Made by a program: the position numbers and the translations under genes
The notes under the pieces: generated by a model
What the model was told of the DNA's origin: nothing
Database searches by the model: none
Seen by the model: only the letters and a program-made list of their open reading frames with translations
Source: Mesocentrotus franciscanus
Taxonomy: Eukaryota; Echinodermata; Echinoidea; Camarodonta; Strongylocentrotidae
Assembly: GCA_037976565.1 (NCBI GenBank)
Contig: CP137671.1
Coordinates: forward strand, 10,059,592 to 10,123,591
Direction of reading: 5' to 3'
Length of the DNA: 64,000 nt
Shown here: in pieces, positions 1 to 10,380 of the stretch
Layout: every line of letters begins with the position of its first letter
Position numbering within the stretch: the first letter of the stretch is position 1

Positions 1-744
1 TGTTCTAGCTGAGACAATTTTCTACAAATGCAGTTGACACGATTTTCATTTTGACAAAGGCATCATGGCGTATTTTTGCGATTAAAGGAGGCATGTCAAT
101 TTTTCACATTTTGCGTGTATTCTCTATGGGACATGACTTTTTTTCAAAACTGGATTCTACATTCCCATCTTTCGCGAGCAATATCTCCGTCGTTTTAGTT
201 TTGTTTTCGCTGAGCTTCGAGTATGTTGTAGCTGAGACAATAAGCTATCACAAGTGTGCCCTTTATTTTTCGATCAGATGCCGGGATCATGCTCATATTT
301 CACTTGCAAAGTGGGATTTGAGAATTCCATTTTCCGTTCACGTGTAATGTCTATGTGGATTATTTTGGTATATTGGTCGCAATTGACTTGAAACGTTGCA
401 TGTTGATAGGTAAGACAAAATATTTCATATAAAAACACAAAATCGAGAATATGCATATTTCATTATGTTATTTAGATTTTAAGGTTAAAGGCCAAATATA
501 CTGTACATGGTTTCTCTAAAACAATGCTTTGTATAGACATAAAATTTGGCACAGTAATAAACCTGAATAAGGGATTATTTCAAAATTTTGGTCAAATCAT
601 GCCAATGGTATCTTAACTACTTAGTATGTAAATTAGGGTCAAAGGTCAAACATATCACTGATCACTTTCTCAATAACCATGTGTGTATGGACTAATTGGA
701 ACAGCCCACCTATACTTGTTCCGAAACAAGTATTACATGTCTAG
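1..744 (+). mobile_element. U0: partial array unit, T-gtc tail, intact 3' end
   Basis: Right part of a Helentron-like unit cut by the window edge. It starts inside the block before the hypervariable site (TGA at 35-37) and runs through the right body and a T-gtc tail. The 3' end is complete: inverted motif ACAGCCCACCT, hairpin 712-733 (9-bp arms, CCGA loop), 7 nt, CTAG at 741-744. A DR1-type GGGTCAAAGGTCA lies at 636-648. Family assignment rests on terminal structure only; no transposase is encoded. Confidence 0.75.
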
Positions 745-767
745 TTATTTATTTATTATTCTTTATT

Positions 768-796
768 AGGTGGGCTGTATATAATACAGACCACCT
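768..796. repeat. 5' terminal palindrome of U1
   Basis: 29-bp near-palindrome: outer arms AGGTGG/CCACCT and inner arms CTGTAT/ATACAG around ATA, with one G/A mismatch between arms. It is followed by TTATGTTTTCGTTAGAATTGCC. The first 11 bases are the inverted match of ACAGCCCACCT near the 3' end of most units. Confidence 0.8.
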
Positions 797-957
797 TATG
801 TTTTCGTTAGAATTGCCTTTATTTATTTATTTATTTTTCTTATTTCCACCCACTTTTTTGTTAGCAAGATAATTTGAAAATGGCTAAATCAAATGCCTTG
901 AAATTTGGCACACATATGTATAGGCATATGGACAAAGCAAAATAACGTTTTCAACCT

Positions 958-978
958 TGACCTTGACTGATGACGTCA
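958..978. promoter_or_regulatory. Composite TCAAGGTCA (inverted) and CRE motif, first of ~35 copies
   Basis: TGACCTTGA (958-966, the inverse of the extended nuclear-receptor half-site TCAAGGTCA) is followed after four bases by the CRE palindrome TGACGTCA (971-978). The pair is invariant in nearly every unit head. Sequence match only; there is no evidence of binding or activity. Confidence 0.4.
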
Positions 979-2420
979 TCTAGGCGCCATTTTGTAAAAT
1001 TTTCTGAAAATCTACTCATGATCATATCTTCATAACGGAAAGTCGTTTCTCATTCATATTTATCATGATCAAGGTCAATATCCGTCCGGTCAATTTCAGG
1101 TCAAAAACGCGCGCATGCGTACGTCCGCGCGTTAGCGCGCGCAAAATTTCAAAATGCTCAAAATCGTCTCAAATTCATTTTGCATACGTTTCTGGCCATT
1201 TTAAGCATTTTATAAAAAATCGCGCACACGCGCATGCGCGTGCGTTTTCGCGCGTACTGGTATTTTGCAACATAGAATCGCCAAATTTTCTTTGTCATCA
1301 TATTTGGCACATTTTTCAAGCATTTTGATACCTTGTTCACCTTTTTTGACCATTAATAACGCAATGAGCGTCCGTTCAAGAAACTTGTCCGTGCGCGCGA
1401 GCTCTTGTAATACATAGCATATATGGGCAAAAACATGCCTATACAAAATTCATTGTAACTCTTCAGAATGGATGGGAACTCCCAATTTTTTTCATATTTG
1501 GATAGATTATGAGTCGGAGATATGATTTCATGTCTCATTTGACCCTCAATTAACTCATGACGTCATCATAATGGCCTCCGAACTCAAAATTTCAATTTGC
1601 ATATTATGACGTCAGCATATTTTTGGAAAATTGATTGTATCTCTGTAAATATTGATCGATTTTCTTCCAAATTTTGATATGTTCTAGCTGAGACAATTTT
1701 CTACAAATGCAGTTACACGATTTTTCATTTTGACAAAGGCATCATGGCGTATTTTTGCGATTAAAGGAGGCATGTCAATTTTCACATTTTGCGTGTATTC
1801 TCTATGGGACATGACTTTTTCAAAACTGGATTCTACATTCCGTCTTTCGCGAGCAATATCTCCGTCGTTTTAGTTTTGTTTTCGCTGAGCTTCGAGTATG
1901 TTGTAGCTGAGACAATAAGCTATCACAAGTGTGCCCTTTATTTTTCGATCAGATGCCGGGATCATGCTCATATTTCACTTGCAAAGTGGGATTTGAGAAT
2001 TCCATTTTCCGTTCACGTGTAATGTCTATGTGGATTATTTTGGTATATTGGTCGCAATTGACTTGAAACGTTGCATGTTGATAGGTAAGACAAAATATTT
2101 CATATAAAAACACAAAATCGAGAATATGCATATTTCATTATGTTATTTAGATTTTAAGGTTAAAGGCCAAATATACTGTACATGGTTTCTCTAAAACAAT
2201 GCTTTGTATAGACATAAAATTTGGCACAGTAATAAACCTGAATAAGGGATTATTTCAAAAATTTTGGTCAAATCATGCCAATGGTATCTTAACTACTTAG
2301 TATGTAAATTAGGGTCAAAGGTCAAACATATCACTGATCACTTTCTCAATAACCATGTGTGGTATGGACTAATTGGAACAGCCCACCTATACTTGTTCGA
2401 AACAAGTATTACATGTCTAG

Positions 2421-4243
2421 TTATTTATTTATTATTCTTTATTAGGTGGGCTGTATATAATACAGACCACCTTATGTTTTCGTTAGAATTGCCTTTATTA
2501 GGTGGGCTGTATATAATACAGACCACCTTATGTTTTCGTTAGAATTGCCTTTATTTATTTATTTATTAGGTGGGCTGTATATAATACAGACCACCTTATG
2601 TTTTCGTTAGAATTGCCTTTATTATTTATTTATTATTCTTTATTTATTTTTCTTATTTCCACCCACTTTATTGTTAGCAAGATAATTTGAAAATGGCTAA
2701 ATCAAATGCCTTGAAATTTGGCACACATATGTATAGGCATATGGACAAAGCAAAATAACGTTTTCAACCTTGACCTTGACTGATGACGTCATCTAGGCGC
2801 CATTTTGTAAAATTTTCTGAAAATCTACTCATGATCATATCTTCATAACGGAAATTCGTTTCTCATTCATATTTATCATGATCAAGGTCAATATCCGTCC
2901 GTTCAATTTCAGGTCAAAAACGCGCGCACATGCGTACGTCCGCGCGTTAGCGCGCGCAAAATTTAAAAATGCTCAAAATCGTCTCAAATTCATTTTGCAT
3001 ACGTTTCAGGCCATTTTAAGCATTTTATAAAAAATCGCACACGCGCATGCGCGTGCGTTTTCGCGCGTACTGGTATTTTGCAACATAGAATCGCCAAATT
3101 TTCTTTGTCATCATATTTGGCACATTTTTCAAAGCATTTTGATACCTTGTTCACCTTTTTTTGACCACTAATAACGCAATGAGCGTCCGTTCAAGAAACT
3201 TGTCTGTGCGCGCGAGCTCTCGTAATACATAGCATATATGGGCAAAAACATGCCTATACAAAATTCATTGTAACTCTTCAGAATGGATGGGAACTCCCAC
3301 ATTTTTTTTCATATTTGGATAGATTATGAATCGGAGATATGATTTCATGTCTCATTTGACCCTCAATTAACTCATGACGTCATCATAATGGCCTCCGAAC
3401 TCAAAATTTCAATTTGCATATTATGACGTCAGCATATTTTTGGAAAATTGATTGTATCTCTGTAAATATTGTTCAATTTTCTTCCAAATTTGGATATGTT
3501 CTAGCTGAGACAATGTTCTACAAATGCAGTCTACACGATTTTTCATTTTGACAAAGGCATCATGGCGTATTTTTGCGATTAAAGGAGGCATGTCAATTTT
3601 TCACATTTTGCGTGTATTCTCTATGGGACATTCCTTTTTTCAAATCTTCATTCTACATTCCAGTCTTGTTTGAGCAACATCTCGATTATTTTTGCTCGAT
3701 TTTCTGCCAGCTTCGGATATGTTGTAGCTGAGACAATTCTCTACACAGGGTGTGACATTTATTTTTCGATCAGATGCCGGGATCATGCTCATATTTCACT
3801 TGCAAAGTGGGATTTGAGAATTCCATTTTCCGTTCACGTGTAATGTCTATGTGGATTATTTTGGTATATTGGTCGCAATTGACTTGAAACGTTGCATGTT
3901 GATAGGTAAGACAAAATATTTCATATAAAAACACAAAATCGAGAATATGCATATTTCATTATGTTATTTAGATTTTAAGGTTAAAGGCCAAATATACTGT
4001 ACATGGTTTCTCTAAAACAATGCTTTGTATAGACATAAAATTTGGCACAGTAATAAACCTGAATAAGGGGATTATTTCAAAAATTTTGGTCAAATCATGC
4101 CAATGGTATCTTAACTACTTAGTATGTAAATTAGGGTCAAAGGTCAAACATATCACTGATCACTTTCTCAATAACCATGTGTGGTATGGACTAATTGGAA
4201 CAGCCCACCTATACTTGTTCCGAAACAAGTATTACATGTCTAG
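2421..4243 (+). mobile_element. U2: full array unit, M1, T-gtc tail, mosaic patch
   Basis: Three 5' palindromes precede a standard head and an M1 block. The hypervariable triplet is CTA at 3531-3533. From about 3630 to 3755 the right body switches to a diverged version (TTCATTCTACATTCCAGTC, then CTCGATTTTCTGCCAGC) and returns to the standard sequence at TTTTTCGATCAGATGCC. This looks like gene conversion or exchange with the variant body also seen in U13, U16 and U17. The CCGA-loop hairpin is followed by CTAG at 4240-4243. Confidence 0.78.
2444..2596. repeat. Three serial 5' palindromes of U2
   Basis: Palindromes at 2444-2472, 2500-2528 and 2568-2596, each followed by the same TTATGTTTTCG...GCC block. 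Spacings are 56 and 68 bp, with TTTATT or TTTATTTATTTATT between. Confidence 0.8.
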
Positions 4244-4266
4244 TTATTTATTTATTATTCTTTATT

Positions 4267-4418
4267 AGGTGGGCTGTATATAATACAGACCACCTTATGT
4301 TTTCGTTAGAATTGCCTTTATTAGGTGGGCTGTATATAATACAGACCACCTTATGTTTTCGTTAGATTGCCTTTATTTATTTATTTATTAGGTGGGCTGT
4401 ATATAATACAGACCACCT
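4267..4418. repeat. Three serial 5' palindromes of U3
   Basis: Palindromes at 4267-4295, 4323-4351 and 4390-4418. Same layout as U2, with one base lost in the second block (GTTAGATTGCC). Confidence 0.8.
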
Positions 4419-5680
4419 TATGTTTTCGTTAGAATTGCCTTTATTATTTATTTATTATTCTTTATTTATTTTTCTTATTTCCACCCACTTTATTGTTAGC
4501 AAGATAATTTGAAAATGGCTAAATCAAATGCCTTGAAATTTGGCACACATATGTATAGGCATATGGACAAAGCAAAATAACGTTTTCAACCTTGACCTTG
4601 ACTGATGACGTCATCTAGGCGCCATTTTGTAAAATTTTCTGAAAATCTACTCATGATCATATCTTCATAACGGAAATTCGTTTCTCATTCATATTTATCA
4701 TGATCAAGGTCAATATCCGTCCGTTCAATTTCAGGTCAAAAAACGCGCGCACATGCGTACGTCCGCGCGTTAGCGCGCGCAAAATTTAAAAATGCTCAAA
4801 ATCGTCTCAAATTCATTTTGCATACGTTTCAGGCCATTTTAAGCATTTTATAAAAAATCGCGCACACGCGCATGCGCGTGCGTTTTCGCGCGTACTGGTA
4901 TTTTGCAACATAGAATCGCCAAATTTTCTTTGTCATCATATTTGGCACATTTTTCTAAGCATTTTGATACCTTGTTCACCTTTTTTTGACCACTAATAAC
5001 GCAATGAGCGTCCGTTCAAGAAACTTGTCTGTGCGCGCGAGCTCGTAATACATAGCATATATGGGCAAAAACATGCCTATACAAAATTCATTGTAACTCT
5101 TCAGAATGGATGGGAACTCCCAATTTTTTTCATATTTGGATAGATTATGAATCGGAGATATGATTTCATGTCTCATTTGACCCTCAATTAACTCATGACG
5201 TCATCATAATGGCCTCCGAACTCAAAATTTCAATTTGCATATTATGACGTCAGCATATTTTTGGAAAATTGATTGTATCTCTGTAAATATTGTTCAATTT
5301 TCTTCCAAATTTTGATATGTTCTAGCTGAGACAATGTTCTACAAATGCAGTCTACACGATTTTCATTTTGACAAAGGCATCATGGCGTATTTTTGCGATT
5401 AAAGGAGGCATGTCAATTTTTCACATTTTGCGTGTATTCTCTATGGGACATGACTTTTTTCAAATCTGGATTCTACATTCCAGTCTTGTTTGAGCAATAT
5501 CTCGTTATTTTAGCTCGTTTTCTGCCAGCTTCGGATATGTTGTAGCTGAGACAATAAGCTATCACAGGGTGTGACATTTATTTTTCGATCAGATGCCGGG
5601 ATCATGCTCATATTTCACTTGCAAAGTGGGATTTGAGAATTCCATTTTCCGTTCACGTGTAATGTCTATGTGGATTATTT

Positions 5681-5766
5681 TGGTATAGTGGTCATAGCAC
5701 TTGCCTCCCATTCCGGCGACACAAGTTCGACTCCTGGTGGGTCAATTTTTTTAATTTTTTTTTTTT
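5681..5766 (+). pseudogene. tRNA-Gly-like Pol III module in U3
   Basis: Box A TGGTATAGTGG at 5681-5691 and box B AGTTCGACTCC at 5724-5734, with an ACACAAG change before box B. The T-stem and loop are recognisable. The sequence TCCCATTC...GCGAC resembles the anticodon arm of tRNA-Gly(CCC), but the 5' acceptor strand does not pair with the 3' side, so this is a tRNA-derived relic and not a tRNA gene. Interrupted T-runs to 5766 could terminate Pol III. Confidence 0.6.
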
Positions 5767-6257
5767 GCCTTCGTTTTGAATTTGATTTTATGATCTTCTT
5801 TGACTATTATAACATATTATCATATACTATCACAAACAATGTAATAAAATGCCTAATTTTGCGTGTTATATCTATGGGAGAAATATGTCAATCGTTTGAG
5901 TACAACCTTATGGGAAATCTGAGTCCTTGTCGTGTATTAATTTTTTATTCATAGTTGGATAGAGTATGAGTCGGAGATATGATTTCTTATAAAAACAATA
6001 TCTAGAAAATGCATATTTCATTTTGATATTTAGATTTGAGGGTCAAAGGTCAAATATACTGTACATGGTTTCTCTAAAACCATGCATTGTATAGACTTGA
6101 AATTTGGCACACTAATAGACCTGAATATGGATTATTTCAAAAATAAGGTCAAATCATGCCAATGTTATCTTAACTACTTAGTATGTCACTAAACATGTGT
6201 GGCATGCACTTGGAACAACCCACCTATACTTGTTATTAACAAGTATTACATGTCTAG

Positions 6258-7440
6258 TTTATTTTTCTTATTTCCACCCACTTTTTGTTAGCAAGATAAT
6301 TTGAAAATGGCTCAATCAAATGCCTTGAAATTTGGCACACATATGTATAGGCATATGGACAAAGCAAAATAACGTTTTCAACCTTGACCTTGACTGATGA
6401 CGTCATCTAGGCGCCATTTTGTAAATTTTTTGAAAATCTACTCATGATCATATCTTCATAACGGAAAGTCATTTTTCATTCATATTTATCATGATCAAGG
6501 TCAATATCCGTCCGGTCAATTTCAGGTCAAAAAACGCGCGCGCATGCGTACGTCCGCGCGTCAGCGCGCGCAAATATTAAAAATGTTCCAAATCGTCTCA
6601 AATTCATTTTGGATACGTTTCAGGCCATTTTAAGCATTTCGCAAAAAAACGCGCACACGCGCATGCGCGCGCGTTTTCGCGCGTACTGGCATTTTGCAAC
6701 ATAGAATCGCCAATTTTTCTGTCATCATATTTGGCAGATTTTTTTCAAGCATTTTGATACCTTGTTCACCTTTTTCTGACCAGTAATAACGCAATGAGCG
6801 TCCGTTCAAGAAACATGTCCGTGCGCGCGAGCTCTTGTAATACATAGCATATATGGGCAAAAACATGCCTATACAAAATTCATTGTAACTCTTCAGAATG
6901 GATGGGAACTCCCAATTTTTTTCATATTTGGATAGATTATGAGTCGGAGATATGATTTCATGTCTCATTTGACCCTCAATTAACTCATGACGTCATCATA
7001 ATGGCCTCCAAACTCAAAATTCTAATTTGCATATTATGACGTCAGCATATTTTTGGAAAATTGATTGTATCTCTGTAAATATTGATCGATTTTCTTCCAA
7101 ATTTTGATATGTTCTAGCTGAGACAATTTTCTACAAATGCAGTAACCACAATTTTTCATTTTGACAAAGGCATCATGGCGTATTTTGGCGATTAAAGGAG
7201 GCATGTCAATTTTTCACATTTTGCGTGTATTCTCTATGGGACATGATATTTTTCTCAAAACTGGATTCTACATTCCGTCTTTCGCGAGCAATATCTTCGT
7301 GGTTTTAGCTTCGTTTACGCTGACTTCGAGTATGTTGTAGCTGAGACAATAAGCTATCTCAATTGTGCCCTTGATTTTGTCTTAAATTTTAGTTGGACCA
7401 GCCCACCTATACTTGTTCTAAACAAGTATTACAAATCTAG
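6258..7440 (+). mobile_element. U4: array unit with short tail, M1
   Basis: A 1,183-bp unit without a 5' palindrome; CTAG of U3 runs directly into the T-rich leader. M1 block, hypervariable AAC at 7144-7146. The right body jumps from AATAAGCTATCTCAATTGTGCCC to the 3' end, so the whole tRNA/T-gtc tail is missing (T-short). The end differs from other tails: hairpin loop CTA and ATTACAAATCTAG, CTAG at 7437-7440. Confidence 0.75.
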
Positions 7441-8728
7441 TTTATTTTTCTTATTTCCACCCACTTTTTTGTTAGCAAGATAACTTAACAATGGCTCAAT
7501 CAAATACCTTGAAATTTGGCACACATTATGTATAGGCATATGGACAAAGCAAAATAAGGTTTTCAACCTTGACCTTGACTGATGACGTCATCTAGGCGCC
7601 ATTTTGTGAAATTTTCTGAAAATCTACTCATGATCATATCTTCATAATTAAAAGTTGTTTCTCATTCATATTTATCATGATCAAGGTCAATATCCGTCCG
7701 GTCAATTTCAGGTCAAAAACGCGCGCGCATGCGTACGTCCGCGCGTTAGCGCGCGCAAAATTTCAAAATGCTCCAAATCGTCTCAAATTCATTTTGATAC
7801 GTTTCAGGCCATTTAAAGCATTTCGCAAAAACGCGCACACGCGCATGCGCGCGCGTTTTCGCGCGTTCTGGCATTTTCCAACATAGAATCGCCGAATTTT
7901 CTCTGTCATCATATTTTGCACATTTTTACAAGCATTTTGATACCTTGTTCACTTTTTTCTGACCAGTAATAACGCAATGAGCGTCCGTTCAAAAAACATG
8001 TCCGTGCGCGCGAGCTCTTGTAATACATAGCATATATGGGCAAAAACATGCCTATACAAAATTCATTGTAACTCTTCAGAATGGATGAGAACTCCCAATT
8101 TTTTTCATATTTGGATAGATTATGAGTCGGAGATATGATTTCATGTCTCATTTGATCCTCAATCAACTCATGACGTCATCATATGGGCCTTTGAACTCAA
8201 AATTTCAATTTGCATATTATGACGTCAGCATATTTTTGGAAAATTGATTGTATCTCTGTAAATATTGATCGATTTTCTTCCAAATTTTGATATGTTCTAG
8301 CTGAGACAATTCTCTACAAATGCAGTCATTACGATTTTTCATTTTGACAAAGGCATCATGGCGTATTTTTGCGATTAAAGGAGGCATGTCAATTTTTCAC
8401 ATTTTGCGTGTATTCTCTATGGGACATGACTTTTTCTCAAAACTGGATTCTACATTCCCGTCTTTCGCGAGCAATATCTCCGTCGTTTTAGTTTTGTTTT
8501 CGCTGAGCTTCGAGTATGTTGTAGCTGAGACAATAAGCTATCACAAGTGTGCCCTTTATTTTTTAATCAGATGCCGGGATCATGCTCATATTTCACTTGC
8601 AAAGTGGGATTTGAGAATTCCATTTTCCGTTCACGTGTAATGTCTATGTGGATTATTTTGGTATAGTGGTCATAGCACTTGCCTCCCATTCCGGCGACCC
8701 ACGTTCGATTCCTGGTGGGTCAATTTTT
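7441..8728 (+). mobile_element. U5: array unit truncated after tRNA-like module
   Basis: Standard head, M1 block, hypervariable CAT at 8327-8329 and a full right body. It carries the tRNA-like module but stops after five T residues at 8728, where the next unit's 5' palindrome (AGGTGGG at 8729) starts. It has no 3' hairpin and no CTAG. The clean stop at an AGGTGGG end fits insertion or template switching by the incoming 5' end. Confidence 0.72.
8659..8728 (+). pseudogene. tRNA-Gly-like Pol III module in U5
   Basis: Box A 8659-8669, box B CGTTCGATTCC 8702-8712. Five T remain before the next unit's 5' palindrome cuts in. Confidence 0.58.
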
Positions 8729-8816
8729 AGGTGGGCTGTATATCATACAGACCACCTTATAATTTTGTTAAAATCGCCTTTATTATTAGGTGGGCTGTAT
8801 ATAATACAGACCACCT
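8729..8816. repeat. Two serial 5' palindromes of U6
   Basis: Palindromes at 8729-8757 (centre ATC instead of ATA, followed by a diverged TTATAATTTTG block) and 8788-8816. The first abuts the T-run of the preceding tRNA-like module. Confidence 0.78.
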
Positions 8817-10380
8817 TATGTTTTCGTTAGAATTGCCTTTATTATTTATTCTTTATTTATTTTTCTTATTTCCACCCACTTTTTTGTTAGCAAGATAATT
8901 TGAAAATGGCTCAATCAAATGCCTTGAAATTTGGCACACATGTGTATTGGCATATAAACAAATCAAAATAAGGTTTTCAACCTTGACCTTGACTGATGAC
9001 GTCATCTAGGCGCCATTTTGTAAAATTTTCTGAAAATCGACTCATGATCATATCTTCATAACGAAAAGTCGTTTTTCATTCATATTTATCATGATTAAGG
9101 TCAATATCCGTCCGGTCAATTTCAGGTCAAAAACGCGCGCGCATGCGTACGTCCGTGCGTCAGCTCGCGCGCAAAATTTCAAAATGTTCCAAATCGTCTC
9201 AAATTCATTTTGGATAGGTTTAAGGCCATTTTAAGCATTTTATAAAAATCGCGCACACGCGCATGCGCGCGTTTTCGCGCGTAACACCATTATACAACAT
9301 AGAATCGCCATTTTTTTCTTTCATGATATTTCCCATATTTTTCGAACAATTTGATACCATGTTTATCTCTTAATGACCATTAATAACAAGATGAGCGTCC
9401 ATTCAAGATAAATGTCCGTGCGCGCGAGCTCTTGTAATACATAGCATATATGGGCAAAAACATGCCTATACAAAATTCATTGTAACTCTTCAGAATGGAT
9501 TGAAACTCCCAATTTTTTTCATATTTTGATAGATTATGAGTCGGAGATATGATTTCATGTCTCATTTGACCCTCAATTAACTCATGACGTCATCATAATG
9601 GCCTCCAAACTCAAAATTTCAATTTGCATATTATGACGTCAGCATTATTTTGGAAAATTGATTTTATCTCTGTAAATATTGATCGATTTTCCTCCAAATT
9701 TTGATATGTTCTAGCTGAGACAATTTTCTACAAATGCAGTTGCCACGAATTCATTTTGACAAAGGCATCATGGCGTATTTTTGCGATTAAAGGAGGCATG
9801 TCAATTTTTCACATTTTGCGTGTATTCTCTACGGGACATGACTTTTTGTCAAAACTGGATTCTACATTCCCATCTTTCGCGAGCAATATCTCCGTCGTTT
9901 TAGTTTTGTTTTCGCTGAGCTTCGAGTATGTTGTAGCTGAGACAATAAGCTATCACAAGTGTGCCCTTTATTTTTCGATCAGATGCCGGGATCATGCTCA
10001 TATTTCACTTGCAAAGTGGGATTTGAGAATTCCATTTTCCGTTCACGTGTAATGTCTATGTGGATTATTTTGGTATATTGGTCGCAATTGACTTGAAACG
10101 TTGCATGTTGATAGGTAAGAAAAAATATTTCATATAACAACACAAAATCGAGAATATGCATATTTCATTATGTTATTTAGATTTTAAGGTTAAAGGTCAA
10201 ATATATTGTACATGGTTTCTCTAAAACAATGCTTTGTATAGACATGAAATTTGGCACAGTAATAAACCTGAATAAGAGGAGTATTTCAAAAAGATAATCA
10301 AATCATGCCAAAGTTATCGTAACTACTAGTATGTAAATTAGGGTCAAAGGTCAAACATTTAACTGATCACTATCTACATG
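8729..10380 (+). mobile_element. U6: array unit, M2, T-gtc tail lacking 3' hairpin
   Basis: Two 5' palindromes, then a standard head and the first M2 block in the window (TAACACCATTATACAACA near 9281). Hypervariable TGC at 9741-9743. The T-gtc tail ends at CACTATCTACATG (about 10380), just before the subterminal inverted motif, and passes directly into the next T-rich leader. The terminal hairpin and CTAG are lost. Confidence 0.72.

Larger units (their letters stand above)
745..2420 (+). mobile_element. U1: full array unit, M1 middle, T-gtc tail
   Basis: A complete 1,676-bp unit and a good reference copy. It has one 5' palindrome (768-796), a head with an inverted TCAAGGTCA site (958-966) and a CRE at 971-978, a direct TCAAGGTCA at 1069-1077, CpG-rich tracts around 1109-1145 and 1220-1255, an M1 block, CREs at 1558-1565 and 1607-1614, and hypervariable bases TA at 1715-1716. 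The tail is T-gtc, with hairpin loop CGA and CTAG at 2417-2420. Confidence 0.8.
4244..6257 (+). mobile_element. U3: full array unit, M1, tRNA-like tail
   Basis: A 2.0-kb unit with three 5' palindromes, an M1 block, hypervariable CTA at 5352-5354 and a right body that is a finer mosaic of standard and variant sequence (about 5455-5575). The tail is T-gly, with a tRNA-like module at 5681-5766. The 3' hairpin has an ATT loop and ends at CTAG 6254-6257. U2 and U3 share their first ~1.2 kb, including the palindrome triplet, so they probably arose by a recent local duplication. Confidence 0.78.

Noticed and set aside
30..60. V(D)J-like recombination signal beside the hypervariable triplet (CACAATT against heptamer CACAGTG)
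   Set aside because: The heptamer match is partial, CACGATT is more common than CACAATT, and no nonamer at 12 or 23 bp spacing is seen.
51..347. Recurrent + strand ORF of about 98-106 codons (MTKASWRIF...) in many right bodies, also at 8320, 9756, 17672, 28421 and 45286
   Set aside because: It recurs because the DNA repeats. Single-base length changes in the T-run after GGGACATGAC shift the frame in many copies, no domain is recognisable, and the frame crosses the variable site. A dN/dS test on all copies would settle it.
1353..1538. Recurrent - strand ORF of about 61 codons (MRHEIISPTHNLSKYEKNWE) in most units
   Set aside because: Same reasoning: conserved as DNA, with variable and frameshifted C-terminal parts between M1 and M2 units, and no start context or domain.
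5670..5740. Functional tRNA-Gly gene
   Set aside because: Boxes A and B and the T-arm are present, but the acceptor strands do not pair and the anticodon arm has a wrong loop size, in all copies.
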